The notes beneath the pieces are model-generated. The model had not been told where the DNA came from. It did not search any database and was given only the letters and a program-made list of their open reading frames with translations. Below are positions 58,621 to 64,000 of a DNA stretch of 64,000 bases, piece after piece. A program made the position numbers and the translations under genes. This stretch comes from Carallia brachiata (taxonomy: Eukaryota; Streptophyta; Magnoliopsida; Malpighiales; Rhizophoraceae), in NCBI GenBank assembly GCA_021464245.1, contig JADCRB010000106.1:1024138-1088137 (forward strand), written 5' to 3'. Every line of letters starts with the position of its first letter. Position 1 is the stretch's first letter.

Positions 58621-58930
58621 TGTGATGTAGGACGAATAGGAAGAACAACCTAAGTTAGGAATCCACTCTACAATTAATCACTCAGGAATCCACTTGAAAA
58701 GAAACGAGAATCCACTCGAGAGAAAGTTATCAATAATTAATATTCAATTGCATAAATAGTCTGAAAAATAACAAAGGTTCAAGCTCTATTTATAAAGCAC
58801 AACAGATAAACAAATCCTAAACAGAAATGAATAACTGCTAATAGATAAATATGGAAATAATTGAAAAATAAACACGTAATTAATACGTCCTAAACATGAT
58901 AAAATCTAATAACTGAATAACAAATCCTAT
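58621..58930 (-). mobile_element. Probable LTR of an antisense chromovirus (second family)
   Basis: A ~300-bp AT-rich block next to the 3' end of the antisense pol fragment below. On the minus strand it has TTTATAAATA (58787-58796) in the position expected for an LTR TATA box. Exact TG/CA ends were not resolved; a candidate edge is TGTGATGTAGG at 58620. It is unrelated in sequence to the Galadriel-like LTRs. Confidence 0.5.
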
Positions 58931-60660
58931 CTTACGTGGCTGAAACTTTCAGAACTTCTTCTGGGAGAAGAAAATCCTTTTCAGCAACTACAACTATATC
59001 GTTCCCCTCTAGTTGAAAAGAACTTGGCTCCGTCGAGGAAGACGCCAAGTAAGCATCAAGCAACTCAGGATCCATCAATCGAAGATCATCCTCAGGAACC
59101 CAAGTAGCATCCTACGTAGGGCGACCTTTCCACTGAACAAGAAAGCGTCAAAATCCTCCATGAGAAGAAGCAATGTACTCATCATCCAGGATAGCCTCGA
59201 TATCCTCAACACGAATAGTAAAAGTAGGCGTATTTGGCACAACAGTACCGGTACAGAGACTAGAAGGCAAAGATGGAGGCTCGAAAGTGCCTTGGTGAGG
59301 TGTCAAATCCTCCACATTGAAAATTGGACTAATATTCAAGTCAGCTGGTAAATCAAATAAATATGCATTAGGTCCAAGTTTTTCAATAATGGAGTATGGG
59401 CCAATGGCTCAGGCTTGTAACTTTTTGGGCTTATTTTTAGGGAATCGCTCAGGACGAATGCGAACCATAACAAAATCACCCATATTAAAATGCTTATCTC
59501 GATGATGCAGATTAGCAGCAAGCTTATAATCAACATTAGTTAAAGCAATCTTGGGCCTAATCTCAGCATGCAGGTTATGAATGTGTGTGGTAAAATTTTC
59601 AGCAGGTTCAGAAGATCAAAGATCAGGAGGAAGAGGAACAAGGTCAACAGGGTGTGTGAGGGGTATAAACATGAACAATTTCAAAAGGACTTTTACCAGT
59701 AGACCGATTAACATAATTATTGTAGGTAAACTCAGCTGTTGCTAAAATCAAATCCCAATTACCTTGTCTTTTACCCACTAGGCACCTAAGTAAGTCTCCC
59801 AAACTTCGGTTAACTACCTCAGTTTGACCATCTGTTTGAGGATGAAATGCATATGAAAGTGTTTTTCAAAAATAACTTACAAACTTAACATCTCTGTCAG
59901 ACAGAATGGAAACAGGCAAACTGTGCAATTTAACAACTTATTTGAAAAACAACTTTGCAATATAAGATGCATTAGTGGACTTATTACATGGAATAAAATA
60001 AGCCATTTTTTTAAAATTTATCCACTACCACAAGAAAGCAATCATTACCACGAACTGTCCTAGGCAAACCAAGCACAAAATCCATACTAACATCATGCCA
60101 AGGTGCATGTGGAACAGGAAGTGGTATGTACAAACTAGTGTTATGCTTTTTAGCTTTAGCAACTTGACAAGTGCGACACTGTGACACAATTCTAGACACA
60201 TCTCTTTTTAAGTAAGGCCAATAAAACCTATCCTCAAAAAGTGTAATGGTGTTATCCCTTCCTAAACGACAAACTAATCCACTAGTATCATTTCCCAAAC
60301 TAAAAAGTCACGAAGTGATGTACGTGGAATGCACAACTTGTTTGCTCTGAACAAAAATCCATCATGCACAACAAAGTCAACATAGTCCCTACGATTTCCA
60401 TCACAAATAGACTGAAATATAAGACCAAAATCAAGACAAGTAGGGTACTCATCATGCAATTTCTCAAAACCTACAACATGAGCATGCAACTCCTGAAGAA
60501 CACACACAACTCAACTCAGAGCATCAATAGCTTTGTTTTCTATACCAGAACAATATTTAAGCACAAAAGAATACTCATTAAGAAATTCAACCCATTTAGC
60601 ATGCTTAGCATTCAATTTCTTTTCAGAATTCAAATAACGCAAAGCTTGATGTTTTTTGAT
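58931..60660 (-). pseudogene. Second chromovirus: RNase H end, integrase, chromodomain (antisense)
   Basis: Minus-strand order: RNase H end (ALRYLNSEKKLNAKHAKWVE, EFLNEYSFVLKYCSG, KAIDALS), linker (VVGFEKLHDEYPTCLDFGLI), integrase (ITLFEDRFYWPYLKRDVSR, CRTCQVAKAKKHNTSLYIPL, DVSMDFVLGLPRT, FLVVVDKF to ~60011), then stops and shifts through the core (59530-60010). The integrase C-terminus has HFNMGDFVMVRIRPERFPKN and GPNAYLFDLPADLNISPIFN; the chromodomain has RVEDIEAILDDEYIASS, FLVQWKGRP, DATWVPEDDLR. The CRTC cysteines of the HHCC motif remain, but its histidines are gone. It differs clearly from the Galadriel-like family; lineage not assigned. Its 5' part is cut at ~60660 within a 66-bp direct repeat. 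Confidence 0.8.
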
Positions 60661-60694
60661 CTTAGCATCATTAGCATTCAATTTCTTTTCAATT
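60606..60694 (+). repeat. Short direct repeat at a breakpoint (66-bp spacing)
   Basis: TTAGCATTCAATTTCTTTTC starts at 60606 and again at 60672. It lies where antisense chromovirus RNase H meets antisense Tat gag, so it may mark the rearrangement. Confidence 0.65.
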
Positions 60695-60982
60695 TCTCAT
60701 TAAGCTTGATGCTTAGGTTTGTTGATCTTTTTCCTTCAAAGCTTTGATCAATTAGAAAATTATGTTTTCCAATTCTGTGATCCTTTCTTCTGTACTGGTC
60801 GAGTTTGCCATCATAACTGCGACGATGTCAGCATTGGAAAATGATATTCTACAGAAGACCGGAGTAAATGGCTCTTCTGATTCCTCTGTGCTTGTTTTTG
60901 TAGAATAGGTTGGCTTTTGATGTTGTGCGGGCTTTGTCGCTTTGCCCCCACTTAGATCGGGGTGGATGATCGATTTCTTCAT
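60661..60982 (-). pseudogene. Tat-type gag N-terminus (antisense)
   Basis: The minus-strand frame 60752-60982 encodes FTPVFCRISFSNADIVAVMM then ANSTSTEERITELENIIF, and after a stop LIKALKEKDQQT. Known: a Met-Met-Ala/Thr start followed by TEER.TELE...LIKALEEKD, a predicted coiled coil, is common near the gag start of angiosperm Tat-type elements. It follows the LTR-like block to its right in the correct order for a 5' end. The remainder of gag is missing, cut at ~60660. Confidence 0.6.
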
Positions 60983-61889
60983 TCAATGAGAGAGTATTGG
61001 GAGAGATCCTGTTGCTGTATGAGCTGCAAATTTTCCATTTCGATATTTTATTGTCTTTGGACGGTGAGAAATCGTGTCAGATAGCAAGTTTCTGGACTGT
61101 GTACATTAGTAGGGTAGTTGAAACATGCAATGGTGTAATCGCCTTTTTGCTGGTGACGGTAGTCGTGCTCTTTTTTGGTGCCATTGGTGTGCTGGATTCC
61201 TACTTTTCTTTTCATAATTTTTTTTTTCTTCGGGCCCTTTTTTTTGCGTTTTTCATTTTTTTTTGTCTTTTTTGACCTTTTTTTGACTTTTTTGTTTTAA
61301 AGAGAAAAAGATGGGAGGCAAAGATTTCCCATTGGGCGTGCTAGAAATTGATGAAGTTATAAATTTCGAACCTTAAAACAGTTAGGCTTCAAAAGTAAAA
61401 ATACAAATTACAAATAAAAATTTAAAATTTATGTGGGGTCGATCTCTGTACGAATCTTCCCATCAATGCTCCTTTGTGATTTCGTCAAGGGCCACGTGAG
61501 TTTGATCTTGAACAAAAGAAATAGATTCTACAACTTGATCTTGAATGGAAGAAATAAATTTTGCTAAGGGCTGAGGCTTGATCTTCGAGACGGATGCCTT
61601 AATTCCAGTAAAGCCATAGGGGTTTGATCTTATATAGATATTTATATTTTAATATTTTAATTTTTTGATATGGCAGATCCAACTCAGTGACAACCGGAGA
61701 GCATGCACCCAAAATATTAAGATTATAAGTTTAGAAATGAGTACGTTTAATATTTTGAACTTTTGATCTAGAAGATTCACGTTAGTGGTGTCTCGAGAGT
61801 ATATGCCCAAAATACGAAAAAAAGACGAGGAGGAATATTGCAAAGGAATTGCAATGTTTTTTAATTCTCCCTGGATATGTCCTCAAGTT
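60983..61889 (-). mobile_element. Tat-type LTR or leader-like block, second copy, non-coding
   Basis: Homologous to 51934-52724 (see GTAGGGTAGTTGAA, the T-rich tract at 61205-61290, GGGGTCGATCTCTGTACGAA, GGGCCACGTGAGTTTGATCT). Lacks the 46-bp expansion. In minus orientation it sits between the WOX relic (62046) and gag start (60982), the place of an LTR shared by an upstream 3' end and a downstream 5' end. LTR termini and a PBS were not identified. Confidence 0.5.
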
Positions 61890-61926
61890 GGCCATTTCAT
61901 GGCCTATAAAAGGCCATGAAATGGCC
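61890..61926. promoter_or_regulatory. Perfect 15-bp palindrome with a TATAAAA loop
   Basis: GGCCATTTCATGGCC, TATAAAA, GGCCATGAAATGGCC: perfect inverted arms around a TATA-like heptamer. It could form a hairpin or act as a promoter element of the adjoining LTR-like block. The role is inferred. Confidence 0.7.
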
Positions 61927-61947
61927 TTTATTCTACCAACCACCAAA

Positions 61948-61970
61948 TTATTATTATTATTATTATTATT
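61948..61970 (+). repeat. (TTA)n microsatellite
   Basis: About seven and a half uninterrupted TTA repeats. Confidence 0.95.
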
Positions 61971-62045
61971 TTCTTTTTTCTCGGTTGACTGTTGGACTTT
62001 CGACTTTTTATTTTTTTTCTTCTTCTTTATTGGTTGGCTATTAGG

Positions 62046-62340
62046 GACGAAGTAATATTGGTAAAATCTACCATGGGAACAGCAGCGGTGGTAGTAACAA
62101 ACTATGCTGCAAAAACAGCAACTCTCTTTGTTGCGCTCTCCTTACTTCTTCGGTTCTAAAACTAAAGATAAACATTTTACATTTCGACTGCTCTGTACAG
62201 CCATAGTCAGGAAGTAAGTTGGTTGAGCTGTGATGAATTAGGACAAGTACCTCCATTGTTGTGGAAGTGCTCTTCTAAGATTTGTAGTTGCGACTGACTT
62301 GGTTGCCATCTAGTGCGTGGTGACCTATCCTTTCCCTGGC
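62046..62340 (-). pseudogene. WOX-type homeodomain relic, antisense copy
   Basis: On the minus strand one continuous frame starting at 62317 gives RTRWQPSQSQLQILEEHF, CPNSSQLNQLTS, a stop, LWLYRAVEM, a stop, NVYL, stop, F, stop, NRRSKESATKR. The four stops fall without gaps on a WOX homeodomain; the last three fit former Gln, Trp and Gln codons (C-to-T or G-to-A). The diagnostic Asn-Arg-Arg of helix 3 is kept. It is the inverted sister of 58142-58433 and likewise sits just downstream of minisatellite units in a Tat 3' region. Similarity to the sister ends at ~62046. Confidence 0.75.
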
Positions 62341-62479
62341 CCTGAGATTCTGTAACTAGTTCCACCTTTCTTACTGAAAGAGTGTAAAAGCTTGATATAC
62401 AGTAAGGATGAGTAAGGTTGAGGCTGGAATAATGATTTAGACTCAAATTCTCAATCCTTTTTATATTTTTGGGCCGTTG

Positions 62480-62830
62480 ATAGTTTATACCCATATGGCC
62501 GAAGAATTTTGTACTAGATTGATTTTCAGTTTTTTGGGCCGTTCACACTTTATATTCATGCGAGCCAAGAGTTTTGTTTTACTGTTGTCGTCTTGCCTTT
62601 TATACTCTTGCAGGTTAGGAGTCTACTTTTGTTATTACTGTCGTCTCGTCTTTTATACTCATGTGGGTTAGGAGTATGTTTTGTTGTTGCTATCTCGCCT
62701 TTTATACTTGTGTGGGTAATAAGCATGCTTTGCTTTTGCTGTTTTACCTTTAATACTCGTGCGGGCAATGAGTATACTTTTGTTATTATACATTTTGCCT
62801 TTTATACTTGTGTAAGGCAAGAGCCTGGGA
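62480..62830 (-). repeat. Seed minisatellite: five ordinary plus two divergent units in Tat E2
   Basis: On the minus strand, five units identical in type to arrays A and B (ends GTAT, GCAT, ACAT, GTAG, then one ending AAACAAA) lie between the element's TTTGGA-rich region and two divergent units (AATATAAAGTGTGAACGGCC and GGGTATAAACTATCAACGG). The two divergent units match those at 57933-58015 in E1. Unit strand agrees with element sense in both copies, as in the large arrays if they derive from this element. Confidence 0.88.
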
Positions 62831-63360
62831 TCAGAATTTTTTTTGTGGTGTTTTTTTTTTGGACTTGCACTTTTGAATTTGGGTTTTGGGTTTAGCTTTG
62901 AATTTAGGTTTTAAGTCCAGGTTTGAGTTTTGCCCCGAATTTGGATATAGGATTTGGGCTATAATTTGGATTTGGATTTGAATTTTGGGATTTGGATTTG
63001 GATTTAAGCTTTGGATTTGGATTTGGACTTTGCATTTGAGTTTGGGGTTTGGATTTGGATTTTGGCTTTAGATTTGGCCTTGGATTTGGATTTGTTTTTT
63101 GAATTTAGATTACACATTGGATTTGGATTTAGACTTTGGGCTTTGGATTTGAGCCTCTATGTGAGCTTTAGAAATTATTTTTACTTTTTTTTTCATTTTT
63201 TGATTGTTTTTTTTATTTTTTCGATTTTTTTTTGATTTTTTGGTTTTTCTCTTTTTTTGAAATTTTTTTCTTTTTTTTTTATTTTAAGATTTTTTCCTAT
63301 TTTGATTTTTTTTCTTTTCTGAATTTTTTTTTTTTTTTTTTCTTTATCTACACATAATAA
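62831..63360 (-). repeat. Tat E2 3' untranslated region: TTTGGA repeats and T-rich tract
   Basis: TTTGGATTTGGA-like degenerate hexamers (62860-63160), reverse complement of the CCAAAT series in E1, followed by long T runs (63180-63350). Low complexity; frames across it are not genes. Confidence 0.85.
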
Positions 63361-64000
63361 TGCTTTGGAGATTTGATTGAGTGAATTTGGATGCTTTTTT
63401 GGTCTGACAGCATGTAAGCGTTATTTGTGTAAGCTTCTTGTACCAGGTATGCGCCATCCCACTTAGAAGTGAGCTTGTCATCGAGTCAGTGCTCCTATCC
63501 CTCTGTTGGTCTAGTTGGAGGGGAACCGTGCCCCTAACTTGAAACGATCGAGGACGAATTTTGCAGTTGAATGTATTAATGAGTTAGGTTTTGAAGCACT
63601 CAAGTTCCTATTGTTCTTGGAGCCTTTTCTCATAAAGGGCTTTCAACTCATCCAAATGCAGTCGGGCATTTTCCTCCTATGTGAGGCCTTCATGGACAGC
63701 CATGCTGAGAGATGGGATATGTGTTTTTAATGGCAGTATTCTTCGACACCATATACAAGGGCATATGGTATTACCTACGTTGAAGTCCGATAAGTTGTGT
63801 GATATGCTAATAACGCCTAAGAATTCTATCATACCAATCTCTTTTGTATTTAGAGACTACCTTTCGCAGCAAGTTGCACAAGGTCTTGTTAAATGCTTCA
63901 GCTAAGCCATTAGCCGGGGCATTATACATTGACGATTTATACTGTTTGAACTTGAACTTTTTGTAGATCTTCTCCATAAAACTGTTGTAGAACTGCTTAC
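63361..64000 (-). pseudogene. Tat-type integrase C-terminal part, antisense copy E2 (partial)
   Basis: Minus strand from the window edge: KQFYNSFMEKIYKKFKFKQY, SSMYNAPANGLAEAFNKTLC, RKVVSKYKRDWYDRI, then frameshifts and stops, ending with KLTSKWDGAYLVQEAYTNNA (after one frame change) near 63400. The catalytic Glu of GLAEAF is present. A ~35-bp insertion containing CTCTGTTGGTCTAGTTGG (plus strand, ~63495-63535) lies in the C-terminal part relative to E1. It belongs with 62046-63360 as the 3' end of one element; the rest is beyond the window. Confidence 0.83.

Overview
The window is nuclear DNA of a flowering plant and consists almost entirely of repeats. It shows plant-type 18S-5.8S-26S rDNA with short ITS1 and ITS2 (about 250 and 200 bp, angiosperm-like rather than gymnosperm-like), plant Ty3/gypsy retrotransposons of at least three lineages, and a WUSCHEL-type (WOX) homeodomain relic. 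I cannot name the species. I see no gene that looks functional; every protein-like stretch is a decayed retroelement or captured fragment.

Layout: 1-14227, a degenerate ~50-bp minisatellite (array A) containing kilobase-scale internal duplications. 14228-15555, the integrase C-terminus, chromodomain and LTR of a Galadriel-like chromovirus. 15556-16868, an 18S fragment. 16869-20117, an antisense decayed copy of the same chromovirus. 20118-28618, a decayed rDNA unit (18S remainder, ITS1, 5.8S, ITS2, a permuted and partly duplicated 26S with an 829-N gap, IGS with 104/132-bp subrepeats, 5' ETS, 18S 5' end). 28619-31586, LTR, PBS, gag, protease and part of RT of a sense chromovirus copy. 31587-33046, head-to-head fragments of further copies. 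33047-51933, a second array of the same minisatellite (array B, with a 434-N gap and a single-N join). 51934-64000, a nest of Tat-type Ty3/gypsy pieces in both orientations, a fragment of an unrelated chromovirus, and two inverted copies of a WOX homeobox relic.

Three points stand out. First, the Galadriel-like element abuts the same 18S nucleotide (before CCTACC, about base 342) in both orientations, which suggests recurrent insertion at one rDNA site. Second, the minisatellite occurs as a short run of five ordinary plus two divergent units in the 3' untranslated region of a Tat-type element (62480-62830, minus strand). The sister copy on the plus strand (about 57930-58020) has only the two divergent units. 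This looks like the source from which arrays A and B grew. Third, both Tat copies carry a WOX homeobox relic immediately downstream of those units.

Assembly caution: single N bases at 7893, 8885 and 35210 sit where one contig end repeats the next contig start. At least the 33129-35209 / 35211-37297 duplication is therefore probably an unmerged contig overlap and not biology.
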